NCBI GenBank assembly: GCA_036924085.1
Contig: JAVGWX010000008.1
Span: 201,001-265,000, forward strand
Source: Ariolimax columbianus
Taxonomy: Eukaryota > Mollusca > Gastropoda > Stylommatophora > Arionidae
Reading direction: 5' to 3'
Length of the DNA: 64,000 bases
Position numbers and translations under genes: made by a program. Each line of letters begins with the position of its first letter. Within the stretch, counting starts at the first letter, position 1. Under the pieces are notes generated by a model. That model was given only the letters and a program-made list of their open reading frames with translations. It was not told the DNA's origin and searched no databases. Shown here one piece after another: positions 47,501 to 52,870 of the stretch.

Positions 47501-50500
47501 GATATTCCAAGCTCCAATGATCTGAAGGCGTCTGTCATCGTGGCCGCGAACATCATGCTGAACAAAGTCGGGGCGAGTACACATCCTTGTTTTACTCCGT
47601 TTGATACTAGAAACGTTTTAGAGATTGCACCGCTGTCCAGTACACGAGCACACATGCCTTCGTGTAGCTGTTTTACCATTGTTATGAACTTGTTGGGGCA
47701 GCCAAACTTAGACATTATCATCCACAGCCCTCCTCTGTTAACTGTATCAAATGCCTTTGTCAAATCAATAAATGTGGTATACAAGGCCTGATTTTGTTCT
47801 CGACACTTCTCTTGTACTTGACGAGCGGCAAAAATCATGTCCACTGTTCCTCTTCCGGCTCTGAATCCACATTGGCTTTCTGGGAGGTGGTGGCTTTGTT
47901 CAAGGTGTTTGTTGAGCCTGTTTAGCAGTAAGCGCGCTAGGATCTTGCCTGCTACGGAGAGTAGCGATATTCCACGATGATTGTCGCATTCCAGACGGTT
48001 GCCTTTTCTTTTGTACAGGTGAACGATTGAGGCGTCCTTTAGCTCCTGCGGAATTTTTCCTTCAGCCCACATGTGACAGAAGAGTTCAGTGATCCTTCTG
48101 GTGAGGGATGGGCCAGCTGTCTTATATACCTCTGCTGGTATTGCATCAGCTCCTGGAGCTTTTCCTATAGATAGTGAACTGATTGCCCTGTCGACTTCCT
48201 CCTCAGTAATGACTTCATCCAACGCTAGGTTCAGTTCCACCTGCGGCATTCGCCGGATGGCCTCTTCATTTATGGACGATGGGTAGTTTAGTATTTTGCA
48301 GAAGTGGTCTGCCCATCTGTCTAGAATCTGAACCTTATCTATTAGCAGTACCCCATCCGCACTGCGAACTGGAGTATTACTAGAGGGCTGCGGGCCGTAG
48401 AGAGCTTTCAGTGCCTCGTAAAACCATTTGGTGTCATGACGCTCGGCGAACATCTCAATTTCGTCAGCTCTTTTGCTGAGCCAGGAGTCTTGCATCTCTC
48501 TAAGCCTGGTCTGGACAGCTTTGCGAGCAGAATTGAAGGCAGCTTTTGCTGCCGGAGATGGTGTGTCCCTTTGGTATTCCCTGTGCGCTTCATATTTTGC
48601 ATCGAGAAGGCCCTGTATTTCCAGATCGTTCTCATCAAACCAGTCCTTATGCTTGCGCGTGAGTGGGCCAATGTGTTTAACAGCTGTATCGTAGAGTGTG
48701 TTTCTCAATGATGCCCAGTTCTCTTCGATGTCGTTCTTTTCAAAACGAAGCTCAGATAGTCTGCCCTCAAGCTCTTTCTGGAAGCCTCCTCTCGTGGGTT
48801 CGTATTTCAGCTGAGAGACATTTAGCCTCCTCGGTGGTGTCTTTCCCTGGGGGCGCATTTTGGGCTGGATCTTGAAGTTTAGCGTGGCAATGACAAGTCG
48901 ATGGTCGGTCCAACATTCTGCACCACACATGCTCTTCGTTACCATAGCATCCGCTCGATCCCTACGTCTGATAATAATGTAGTCAATGAGGTGCCAGTGG
49001 CGGGACCTTGGGTGCATCCATGTGGTTCTATTTCGGACAGAAAGTCGGAAAGCTGTGTTTGTAATGAGTAGTTCATTTGCGGCACATGTCCTCAGAAGGA
49101 GCAGCCCGTTACTATTGCATTTTCCGATACCATGTCTGCCAATGGCCCCCTCCCAGGCTGTATGGTCTGTGCCAACCCTAGCGTTAAAATCACCGAGGAT
49201 GACCAGTTTGTCAGATTTGGGGACTGCAGCGATGAGCGCCTCTAGGTCCTCATAAAACTTATCTTTTGTTTCCTGAGGATTTGTCATTGTGGGTGTGTAT
49301 GCACTGATAAGTGTTGCATGACGCCCTCCTATTAGGGGGAGACGCAGTGTAATCAGGCGGCCATTAATTCCTCTGGGCATGCTTGTGAGCTTGTCGACCA
49401 TGTTGGTCTTGATGGCAAAGCCAACTCCAGCTTCACGGCATTCTTTGATGCGGCTGCTCCAGAAGATAGTATAACCAGCGCCTTCTTCTGTGATCTGCCC
49501 TTCCTCTGCCAGTCGTGTCTCGCTCAGGGCAGCTATACAGAAGTTGTATCTAGCCAGTTCCCTGGCGATCAGAGCTGTCCATCGTTCGGGTCTGTTTGCT
49601 TTGGTGTTGTCCAGTAGCGTGCGGACATTCCATGCCGCAAGCGTGATGGGTAGTTTTCGTGATCGTTTTCTGCCTGTTCCGCCGCTGCAGTTTAGGGGCC
49701 CTGCCAGTTGTGAACTGCTAGTCAGGGTGTGATCTGTAGGGTGATGACGTGAGTTGCGCAATGTGTTTATAGTGGGGGTGATGTGCGCAGGATCTTCCTC
49801 ACTCTCTCGTCCGGACTCAACATGTTCTAGAGGCAAGACATTGTCAAGACTTCTAGTGAAGGGTTCGGATGCAGACAGTATGGTGTCAGCGTGTGCCTTA
49901 TTTTCTTGGTAGCCCTTCCCTTCTCTTTTATTGCTGGGGTGGAGCTTTGAGGTATCTGTTTCTGAGTGCATTTGTTTGTGTATTCTTCTTCCACCTCTCG
50001 TTCCTCTGGTCTTCCGCCTTGATTGTATACTTGTGAGTTCCGATGCCTTCTCGGTTAAGTGTATTTTCAGCACACGCAACAGATGTAGATCTGAGTTTGA
50101 AGGGACGTAGTGTGCTGATCGAAGTGCGATGAGCTCCTTTCTGAAGTACCCCGTATGTTTGACGGGGTCAGGATGACCTCCTTCGTTTCAGTGTTCATGC
50201 TTCGTTATCTGGGTCACGATACAGCACGGAGCGACACTAGCTTTTGACCGGGTCAAGTTTCGGCCACGCTTTGTCCCATCGAAACTGTACACATTAGTCT
50301 ACCTTTCACGACTAAAAATACACTGTTATATACTTCGTTGCATCACTTCTTTCACATTAGTATGCTTAATTCAATAGTCGGCACATTTATATCCAGGAAT
50401 CACGTTAATAGTCCAAGAGTTATCATAGAAAACACAAACAAAACACCGTTTTATCAAGAGGGAAATCGACTGCGACCATGTCCGGCGCCATCTTTTTCCC

Positions 50501-52516
50501 ACATTGTAAGTAATACAATATATTATGGTTTGGTACGCATTGTTATGTAGAAATGAAGGTGAATTAGTGCCTAGTTTAAAATTGTTAACATAAATTGAAT
50601 GACTCTAGTCCAACCATGCTGACTGGTGACATTTTTGACTGACTGGTAAGCCATCCTAATATTTATCAAGCCCTGCCTATAGGTCATGAGTTTCTTTCAG
50701 TAAATTGCGAAGAAAATACATACAGGTTTTTCCTGTAGCTTACTGGCTGTACTGTCCTGACCCCAACACTATTTGGAATCTTCTTTGCTCTGCTACTAAA
50801 GCATGCATTTGGTAATGCAACAGAAGGAATTTACTTCACACTAGATCAGATGGCCGTCTGTTTAACCTTGCGAGACTCAAAGCTAAAACCAAGATCAGGG
50901 AAATTACTGTCAGGGACTTGTTATTTGCTGATGACGCTGCAATTGTCACTCAGTCAGCACGAACTCCTGAGATTGATAGATCGCTTCTCCCAGGCGTGCA
51001 AAGATTTTGGCTTCACAATAAGCCTGAATTAAACAAATGTGCTGGGATAAGATGTAGATACCACGCCAACCGTCCCTATCGATAACTTTGACCTGGCAAC
51101 TGTGGACCAGTTCACTTAGTGCTCTATGCTCCGAAATAGACAATCCCATTGGCACGACTGCTACTATATTTTCTAGTCTCACAACAAGTGTCTGCGAAAA
51201 CCCCAAACTTACAGCCAAGACCATGGCCTTGGTCTACAATGCCTGTGTCGTCAGTATGCCTCTATATGGCAGCAAAACATAGACAACCTAAGGCAAACAA
51301 GAGCAAAGGCTCAAAACCTTCCAACTACGGCTCCTGAGATCCATCCATCCTTGGCATCTCGTGGAGAGACAAATGAGGAGGTGCATTCTTGCACCGATCG
51401 TCCAAGTATGTACGACTTCCTTCGCCAACGAACACTGCGATGGCTTGGTCATGTTCGTCACATGGAAGATGATCACATCCCCAAAGATATTCTCTATGGG
51501 CAACTGGTGTGTGGTAAAAGAACAGCTGGTCGACCACAGCTGAGGTCCGAAGATGCATCTTGGGAAGACATAGCTGCAGACCGATCCAAATGTAGATGCA
51601 CCCTGAAGAGCCACCTCAGGCTGGGCAAAAAAAGCTCATGCAACATGTGAAAAGATGCCGCAAGGAAAAGGAAAACCAAAAACTGAGTAGAGGGCTTCTA
51701 CTACAATGTCGCATCAACCTATAGTCAGTCATGACTGAGATGGGGTTACTTAGTCAGACATGACTAAAAGGGGCTTCTACTCCAAGGTCGCATCAACCTA
51801 TAGTCACACATGACTGAAAGGGGCTTCTACTCCAAGGTCGCATCAACCTATAGTCAGACATGACTGAAAGGGGCTTCTACTCCAAGGTCGCATCAACCTA
51901 TAGTCAGACATGACTGAAAAAGAACTACAAAGTGACTGACTGTACACACTTATGCTTCCTTTGATACTCTTGCAATGAGAGGATTGCTAATTGATGGCTT
52001 ACTTGGAATATCTGAAGCAAACATACACTTTAAGCATGTTGCCAGGTAGTCGTTCTTTATTTGGAAATGTGTACTTTCTGTGGTACAGATCACAAAGATA
52101 AGAATCAGATACATTTGACTAAGACAGCACCCAGCAAACAGCATTGTTTCTGTCTGGCCAGCCATACAGCAGTAATCTGTGTCCAAGATTCATTCTGGCT
52201 GTCCAGCCATACAGCAGTAACATGTATCCAAGATTGATTCTGTCGGGCCAGCCATACAGCAGTAATAAATGTCCAGGACAGCAACCACCAAAAAATATGC
52301 TAATTGTGTCAGTATACAGCATGATGTACTTACAGGAGATCTCCTGGCTTGGGTTTCAAAAGCCAACACAGGAATCGGAGAAGAGAATGTTGGAGTAGCT
52401 TCCTCGTTCAATGCGAATCTGTTTGCCATCATAATTCTCTTTCGCTTCTTTTCACCTCTCTCAGCACTTCTAGCTAGCTCTTCGTCAAAGTCACATGGCT
52501 GCATAGATTTCATTTT
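8406..52516 (-). CDS. MCPH1: MCPH1 (microcephalin), partial gene of nine visible exons
   Basis: Microcephalin is a nuclear BRCT protein that restrains condensin II, binds phosphorylated H2AX at DNA breaks and acts at the centrosome and in the G2/M checkpoint (family knowledge). Nine minus-strand exons join with consistent phases into 834 codons including the stop. In order they give the KSMQPCDFD linker just after BRCT1, the SMQERLEKMRREQ helix, DMFAGDF, a 525-residue Ser/Thr-rich middle, BRCT2 (RRTLNVLRAVASGCWLL, SLEAGMW) and BRCT3 (RKELVHLIG, PTWVLDCI). Order and spacing follow human MCPH1 closely. The N-terminal BRCT exons, expected upstream of 52516, were not found. Introns run from 423 bp to about 11.8 kb and are filled with transposons and minisatellites. 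No polyadenylation signal was recognised. The visible part alone equals the human length (835 aa), so the full protein should be near 930. Confidence 0.9.
9475..10013. repeat. 49-bp minisatellite, 11 copies, made of an RT motif
   Basis: Each 49-bp unit contains acattgaagagtgttggaga and ccctgtctcaccccaac. On the minus strand one unit encodes VGVRQGCILSPTLFNV, the conserved RT motif of the surrounding relic. Copies at the left keep gccgtgtctcacacc; those at the right have ccctgtctcacccc. Confidence 0.95.
10022..10305 (-). repeat. tRNA-derived SINE
   Basis: The head (10305-10225) is tRNA-like, with an A box in tggctagtggttaag and a B box in gggttcgatcccc about 35 bp later, as RNA polymerase III promoters require. 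The body then carries gctgaagtcggatgtacttg followed by accgacaggtgcaaaa, the core shared with the elements at 3486 and 39369. It sits inside the RT relic. The exact 3' end is unclear. Confidence 0.75.
10306..10565 (-). pseudogene. 5' segment of the split RT relic
   Basis: On the minus strand this reads KAVGVDNIPAELLQVGGE, ETLTYICNRI, a frame change, then GEWPT and NYRNISLICY. It is the first RT block (G(V/I)DN) of the relic listed at 8599-10565, separated from the rest by the SINE. Confidence 0.7.
10555..11104. repeat. 37-bp minisatellite, about 15 copies
   Basis: Units contain tctatctgtgaacaaacata and gggtgactccattgtt. Copies on the right (10905-11100) are diverged, with acctctcggtg and acctctgtatg. 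The array stops about 10 bp from the exon 8 splice donor. Confidence 0.95.
11114..11201 (-). CDS. MCPH1: MCPH1 visible exon 8
   Basis: Flanked by a tttcag acceptor and a gtaagt donor. It encodes ITGSESRAAIHLGDDH and then RLVIKPTWVL, the second half of BRCT3. The Trp is the conserved BRCT tryptophan; human has KYLSEKWVLDS here. It enters in phase 0 and leaves one G that pairs with the first two bases of exon 9 to give Asp. Confidence 0.88.
11297..11612. repeat. 27/24-bp minisatellite, about 12 copies
   Basis: Two unit types alternate, one with gacatggaggtcaatgggag and a shorter one with aacatggacaatgagagg, both followed by gatgact. It fills most of the 423-bp intron between exons 7 and 8 and ends 12 bp from the exon 7 donor. 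Confidence 0.95.
11625..11765 (-). CDS. MCPH1: MCPH1 visible exon 7
   Basis: A ttctccaacag acceptor and a gtaagt donor bound 47 codons in phase 0. It reads VGSGYKVDLFSQLGAIFVSA and then PPRKELVHLIGLCCGH, the start of BRCT3. Human MCPH1 has AMFVSP...CELVHLCGGRV at the same place, including the glycine turn. Confidence 0.9.
11810..21515. repeat. Giant 30/33-bp minisatellite, roughly 300 units, with higher-order repeats
   Basis: The array lies in the intron between MCPH1 exons 6 and 7. The 30-bp unit is ggtctcaagctagtacc plus agtggctgtctat; the 33-bp unit adds ctc after ggtctc. A few units lack one base and read accatggct. Unit lengths are multiples of three and lack plus-strand stops, so the strand shows ORFs up to 447 codons (repeating LVPVAVYGLK). 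I do not regard these as genes: they are intronic, antisense, and most unit differences change amino acids. The spacing of the one-base-deleted units shows long-range duplication: 878 bp between 12182 and 13060 recurs at 16456-17334, and 1319 bp between 14136 and 15455 recurs at 18895-20214. Confidence 0.95.
21530..21830 (+). pseudogene. CR1-like retrotransposon 3' end
   Basis: The plus strand reads RGHSYKLTKEKSRLDI, then after small shifts RVVNAWNALPQEVV and AGTVNAF. This is the C-terminal end of CR1-type ORF2, where KYFFSQRVVNAWN and LPQEVVEA are typical. The 3' untranslated part (aaactggttgtatacagatt ... aaccagtataaag) recurs at 52820-52862, so the two fragments belong to one family. Confidence 0.75.
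21880..22200 (+). pseudogene. Reverse transcriptase thumb relic
   Basis: It begins with LDYADN, a worn palm motif, and continues QIQEKLNRVKEHSANLGLNI, KKTKLFKFNT and NTLTYLGSTINTSGGTDIRI. The order (YADD, GLxIxxxKTK, YLGS.., GGT) is that of an RTE-like RT thumb. It ends at the edge of the 26-bp array. Confidence 0.7.
22228..22553. repeat. 26-bp minisatellite, about 12 copies
   Basis: Units read cagacggtatctcttcactg plus tcccat, with c/g and cc/ct variants. Confidence 0.95.
22605..22830. repeat. Degenerate ~55-bp tandem repeat, 4 copies
   Basis: Diverged units share ggattatgtgtgaa, accctaaagat and ataccaaaatagt. It is older than the neighbouring arrays judging by its divergence. Confidence 0.7.
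22875..23220. repeat. Degenerate ~55-bp tandem repeat, about 6 copies
   Basis: Units share gtgggccatgtgtttgagac and ctctgtgtgagcca. Copies differ in length and sequence. Confidence 0.75.
23438..23512 (-). CDS. MCPH1: MCPH1 visible exon 6
   Basis: A short 25-codon exon with an aatgcag acceptor and a gtgagt donor, phase 0 at both ends. It reads VLESLEAGMWLQEEPYEM then TDLPAAV. Human MCPH1 has VLWSLELGHWISEEPFEL followed by SHHFPAA, so this is the end of BRCT2 and the inter-BRCT linker. Confidence 0.9.
23765..23890 (+). pseudogene. Endonuclease fragment of a Jockey-like element
   Basis: The plus strand reads FLPGDFKGHLPRWGYTHQN and then RTRQLLEDSDDTTNLSALHN. This fits the GDFNAHHPxWG block of Jockey/I-type endonucleases, with Asn changed to Lys. 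Nothing recognisable continues. Confidence 0.5.
23895..24025. repeat. 31-bp tandem repeat, 4 copies
   Basis: Units contain ctgctgcacagagcccacat and ctccaccaa. Confidence 0.9.
24062..24255. repeat. Degenerate ~41-bp tandem repeat with poly-G runs, about 5 copies
   Basis: Units share caaacactaaatggggg and actaacagtg. The first has an uninterrupted G run of about 14. Confidence 0.8.
24290..24625. repeat. 48-bp minisatellite, about 7 copies
   Basis: Units contain aagcatgtgctaaagtgaac and tgcacaaaaccaaag. The length is 16 codons, giving spurious frames on both strands. Confidence 0.95.
24660..25430 (+). pseudogene. Jockey-like reverse transcriptase relic
   Basis: In changing plus-strand frames I read FNMQELQQALKKLNTQK (normally KLNxRKSPGPDG), then KQDLEPVEEQLFRMIQTI near 25010, DGFHNNMHTF, and further right INYLSEKMSQTKMKDTM. 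These are the first RT blocks of a Jockey-like element. Palm and thumb are missing; the sequence decays before MCPH1 exon 5. Confidence 0.6.
25515..25677 (-). CDS. MCPH1: MCPH1 visible exon 5
   Basis: The exon follows a CA/GT-rich acceptor (gtgtgtag). Its first base completes the last codon of exon 4. It encodes EQEIIYSVVRKLGIF, then EPTSTHVVCGELRRTLNVLR and AVASGCWLLRKEW, the core of BRCT2 with its conserved Trp. Human MCPH1 has [20 protein letters not shown] and IARGCWVLSYDW. The donor that keeps phase is gtctgt, weaker than the others here. Confidence 0.9.
25775..26039 (-). repeat. tRNA-derived SINE with target-site duplication
   Basis: Read on the minus strand the head is agccgcgtagcgcagtgg (A box in tagcgcagtggttagcgc), then a B-box-like ggtcattccccagttg. 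The body has gcaacggctccc and ccggttcagtccaggaag, ending in ttactttactttac. A 10-bp direct repeat (cctttatata on the plus strand) flanks it at 25765-25774 and 26040-26049. The same family is present split at 40574 and 45889. Confidence 0.85.
26050..26440 (-). pseudogene. RNase H domain relic of a non-LTR retrotransposon
   Basis: The minus strand reads KMEELTAALRWICE then GIVSDSQYLLQKG, matching the conserved E..A...AL and SDS motifs of RNase HI. After a frame change comes WIYYSGHAVAQGNKRTNLLA, the GHxGxxGNExAD motif with the catalytic His. It belongs to the class of elements carrying RNase H (Jockey/I/R1-like). Two shifts and no RT nearby. Confidence 0.65.
26506..27010. repeat. 63-bp minisatellite, 8 copies
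   Basis: Units start cattccctgcctagggttat and end gtcagtgtggaca. Seven copies are nearly perfect; the last is diverged. Confidence 0.95.
27238..27925. repeat. ~28-bp minisatellite, about 24 copies
   Basis: Units read taaccgttgacactgtaatc plus ttgtagt, with a longer form ending ttgtacagt. A longer block spanning several units appears twice (about 27298-27450 and 27475-27625). Confidence 0.95.
27998..28540. repeat. 30/33-bp minisatellite, about 18 copies with a ~220-bp higher-order repeat
   Basis: Units read gatgaatggtttgagtgagg plus tgaccagaag, with a form having an extra gaa. A block of about seven units occurs twice in tandem. The 190-codon plus-strand frame is a by-product. Confidence 0.95.
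28560..29235. other. Intronic single-copy-like sequence, nothing recognised
   Basis: About 670 bp without tandem repeats, ORFs of note or protein similarity that I can see. It lies in the intron between MCPH1 exons 4 and 5. Confidence 0.5.
29300..31050. repeat. 47-bp minisatellite, about 37 copies
   Basis: Units contain ggaaggatgctggtggtggt, ggtagtgg and tcctattggtgagacaat. A (ggt)n tract inside each unit varies in length. It ends about 110 bp from the exon 4 donor. Confidence 0.95.
31159..32737 (-). CDS. MCPH1: MCPH1 visible exon 4 (large central exon)
   Basis: This 1579-bp exon has a ttttattttcag acceptor, enters in phase 1 and leaves in phase 2 at a gtgagt donor. The start reads DMFAGDFISTGSSND, matching DEYFAGGLHSS of human MCPH1. 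The end reads SRRSVYSLVVTSLHR, matching RTLVMTSMPSE just before BRCT2. Between them lie about 490 residues rich in Ser, Thr and Lys with little expected structure. Basic stretches (KQRTTKKKRNLF, KRKRSISS, SAKKCKHDHH) could be nuclear localisation signals. Human MCPH1 likewise has one large exon encoding its central region. The exon contains no tandem repeat, in contrast to both flanking introns. Confidence 0.88.
32765..32925. repeat. ~32-bp tandem repeat, about 5 copies
   Basis: Units read catcaaagtatctacatact plus acactttaaaa. The array begins about 28 bp upstream of exon 4 in the transcript sense. Confidence 0.9.
32945..33375. repeat. ~60-bp minisatellite, about 7 copies
   Basis: Units contain cttgactcattgagctaatg, actcttgtcctccgtacact and tagagaca. 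Confidence 0.95.
33610..34320. repeat. 25-bp minisatellite, about 28 copies
   Basis: Units read gaggtgaagaatggtgatct plus gtcct, with forms having ttcct or ttct. The 268-codon minus-strand frame is produced by the repeat. Confidence 0.95.
34321..34789. other. Intronic sequence, nothing recognised
   Basis: About 470 bp of intron between MCPH1 exons 3 and 4. No repeat or protein similarity is visible. Short frames here have no splice or family support. Confidence 0.45.
34790..34995 (-). pseudogene. Reverse transcriptase palm/thumb fragment
   Basis: The minus strand reads LEDLEFVDDICMLTHTQQDM then GKMNRLTYEAAKVALEISVN and KIKEMRINN. The DLxFxDD pair and IxxxKxKxM block match RTE-like RTs. Only about 55 codons remain. 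Confidence 0.65.
35045..35790. repeat. ~49-bp minisatellite, about 15 copies
   Basis: Units contain ccaaccacacatgccacca and cctgaaggctacatacag. Inside it the 17-bp piece ccaaccacacatgccac is itself amplified locally (35540-35665). Confidence 0.95.
35860..36300 (+). repeat. SINE head with its B box amplified as a 42-bp minisatellite
   Basis: The start (agtagttagcgctggct) looks like a pol III A box and is followed about 35 bp later by gactgggttcaatccatag, a B box (GGTTCAATCC). From 35893 to 36235 a 42-bp unit holding this B box is repeated eight to nine times, each with gggttcaatccatag. Remaining sequence to 36300 (aaatgggtacc...) may be SINE body. No complete tRNA fold is expected, so it is not a tRNA gene. 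Confidence 0.75.
36363..36443 (-). CDS. MCPH1: MCPH1 visible exon 3
   Basis: An 81-bp exon with a tctattttcag acceptor and a gtaaga donor, phase 1 at both ends. It reads LGTHFCDSPPATPKGPADVQ then LQRRIL. It has no strong counterpart in human MCPH1, but lies between the MQERLEKMR and DMFAGDF blocks, and phases fit on both sides. Confidence 0.75.
   Translation of the reverse strand, partial: FWVHIFVTHLQPHPKVQQMYNSNDVY
36530..39350. repeat. AT-rich 26-bp minisatellite, about 105 copies
   Basis: Units read aactaacaataaaatagatt plus acacaa. Variants such as accagaatag and aaattacacacaac recur at intervals of a few hundred bp, so the array has a loose higher-order structure. It fills most of the intron between exons 2 and 3. 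Confidence 0.95.
39369..39745 (-). repeat. SINE-like interspersed element
   Basis: On the minus strand, from about 39535 to 39369, it shares with the copy at 3785-3955 the core (gctgaaatcagacgtgtcag, ccgaaaggttcaaatatc), the hairpin agcccttttcagggct and a GAA-rich tail. The 5' part (39740-39560) differs and carries a possible A box (tagtggtcagtgaccc). Confidence 0.6.
39790..40400. repeat. ~29-bp minisatellite, about 20 copies
   Basis: Units read aactaacacattcaaccatt plus acaccagaa or acaccaagat. The array reaches to within about 7 bp of the exon 2 donor. Confidence 0.95.
40408..40504 (-). CDS. MCPH1: MCPH1 visible exon 2
   Basis: The exon enters in phase 0 at a cataaag acceptor and leaves in phase 1 at gtgggc. 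It reads LFAAVSRANSPVPDTPP then SMQERLEKMRREQRQ. Human MCPH1 has SAMEKRLQEMKEKRENLSP at this position, a conserved helix after the IPVLAFE block. The acceptor is not rich in pyrimidines; an alternative start at ag before caaact would break phase. Confidence 0.82.
41501..44517 (-). mobile_element. 5'-truncated non-LTR retrotransposon with RT and RNase H (Nimbus/I-like)
   Basis: A 14-bp target-site duplication (caaatgagggctct) lies at 41487-41500 and 44518-44531. On the minus strand the element begins within the region between endonuclease and RT and ends with a (gaa)n tail after gcgtacgcag. The 5' truncation and A-rich microsatellite tail are the marks of target-primed reverse transcription. 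The duplicated bases belong to the piggyBac reading frame, which proves the order of insertion. Confidence 0.9.
41526..44517 (-). pseudogene. RT-RNase H polyprotein of the truncated non-LTR element
   Basis: The minus-strand frame runs from the element's 5' edge with one TAA (42084-42086) in an otherwise continuous reading. RT blocks in order are KKRKSPGKDGITNEML, NGYRPIILLSCVGKLMER, QAGFRQHRSTEDQ, VWVDLEKAFDKVW, QGVPQGGVLSPTLFLVYIND and SSMFADDLAMW with the catalytic Asp pair. YLGVTFDRRMTW and PVLEYGIAAW follow. The RNase H domain shows YTDGSV, FRAEAEALRSA, LLTDALAV, and after the stop VQWVPSHCNIQGNEEADRLA. A CPCGTG..EHLLQNC knuckle ends the protein near 41526. The endonuclease and ORF1 are missing. 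The first few codons of the open frame right of 44517 are antisense piggyBac sequence. Confidence 0.88.
46200..46390 (+). pseudogene. C-terminal fragment of a ZNF862-like hAT transposase
   Basis: The plus strand reads MMMNLNGPPLPQFKLTKAID then KWYYSAKTTKNV. ZNF862/KIAA-type hAT proteins end with a similar (I/L)xxNGPxxxxFDPxxAIxxW block. The assignment is from a short match only. Confidence 0.45.
46395..50290 (-). mobile_element. Near-complete non-LTR retrotransposon (endonuclease, RT, C2H2 tail)
   Basis: About 3.9 kb read on the minus strand, from a 5' untranslated region (50290-50080) through one long ORF to a short 3' end near catcgacaacgatggacagc. It lies inside the hAT remnant. I could not define a clear target-site duplication. 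It is the best preserved element in the window. Confidence 0.8.
46451..50079 (-). pseudogene. Endonuclease-reverse transcriptase ORF with C-terminal C2H2 finger
   Basis: The protein starts at 50079 and its first 951 codons are uninterrupted. An unstructured 150-residue N-terminus leads to the endonuclease: AAWNVRTLL, AALSETRLAEEG (catalytic Glu), ILGDFNARVGTD and CWTDHRLV (the final Asp-His). RT follows with GKAPGADAIPAEVYK, NHRGISLLSVAGKIL, QCGFRAGRGTVDMIFAARQ, TTFIDLTKAFDTV, GVKQGCVLAPTLFSMMF and LVFADDCALMS. A frameshift occurs near 47300 and a TGA stands at 46937-46939. The rest reads DKFTYLGSTLS, WAGHLVRMSDERLPK and ends with a C2H2 finger CPICSRCF..GLFSHMRTH. This layout is that of a CR1/L2-like lineage common in animals. 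Two lesions keep it from being intact. Confidence 0.88.
50740..51690 (+). pseudogene. Reverse transcriptase relic with EEP/RT-family C-terminus
   Basis: In shifting plus-strand frames: TVLTPTLFGIFFALLLKHAF (from CVLAPTLF), LFADDAAIVTQSA with the catalytic Asp pair, PKLTAKTMALVYNACVVS, ILGISWRDK, YDFLRQRTLRWLGHVRHME then DDHIPKDILYGQLVCGKRT. It is a relative of the element at 46395-50290, with the same RT and GHVxRM order, but of another family. Fingers and endonuclease are absent. Confidence 0.75.
51695..51930. repeat. ~50-bp tandem repeat, about 4.5 copies
   Basis: Units contain ggggcttctactccaaggtc and gcatcaacctatagtca. It grows from the end of the preceding RT relic (agggcttctactacaatgtc at 51691). 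Confidence 0.95.
52150..52275. repeat. ~45-bp tandem repeat, about 3 copies
   Basis: Units contain ggccagccatacagcagtaa followed by tccaagattcattctg. Confidence 0.9.
52334..52516 (-). CDS. MCPH1: MCPH1 visible exon 1 (first one found; follows the BRCT1 exons)
   Basis: The 61-codon exon has a ttttgtaacag acceptor and a gtaagt donor, phase 0 at both ends. It reads KMKSMQPCDFDEELARSAE then GEKKRKRIM and SPIPVLAFETQARRSP. Human MCPH1 has KKRKCMQPKDFNFKTPEND and VPILLFESN at residues just after BRCT1, and its exon boundary before this block is also in phase 0. It is therefore internal; the ATG at the second codon should not be taken as the start. Confidence 0.88.
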
Positions 52517-52679
52517 CTGTTACAAAAACAATGTCAAGCTTGAATGTCTGCTATACTCTACCAATACAACATTTATATCGTTAAATGCAGAGCTGAAAAT
52601 AAAGCACGAAAAAATATATATAAAGGCAGATAAATCAAAAGAAACATTTAAAATATTTGGACAATCAAAACATAGCTCA

Positions 52680-52870
52680 TCAAGTGAATAGAGCAGAAAC
52701 AATAGAAGAATGTTTGGAATGCATTGCCACAGGAAATAGTGGAGGCAGGGTAAATTAATGGATACAGGAATAGATGGGATGCACATAAGTATTTTTAGAC
52801 CAAGTGAATATAAAAGAAACTGGTTGTATTCAGACTCTCGAGTCTTCTAAACCAGTTTAAAGTTAAAAGA
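52680..52870 (+). pseudogene. CR1-like retrotransposon 3' end
   Basis: The plus strand holds a worn version of the CR1 C-terminus (NVWNALPQEIVEA-like, from gaatgtttggaatgcattgc) and the same 3' untranslated words as 21740-21800 (aaactggttgtattcag, aaaccagtttaaag). The two are copies of one family. Confidence 0.65.

Larger units (their letters stand above)
46088..50675 (+). mobile_element. hAT-type DNA transposon remnant, split by a non-LTR element
   Basis: The ends form inverted repeats: cagagcttgacaaaag at 46088 and, on the other strand, cagggcttgataaata ending at 50675. The start CAG(A/G)G is the usual hAT end. The flanks tatataga and cctatagg agree at 5 of 8 positions, as a worn 8-bp duplication would. 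Between them are a C-terminal transposase fragment (46200-46390) and the large non-LTR insertion, leaving under 800 bp of hAT sequence. Confidence 0.6.

Noticed and set aside
50319..50330. Third occurrence of tacactgttata as another SINE duplication edge
   Set aside because: No SINE sequence is next to it and the flanks do not match the other two sites; taken as chance.
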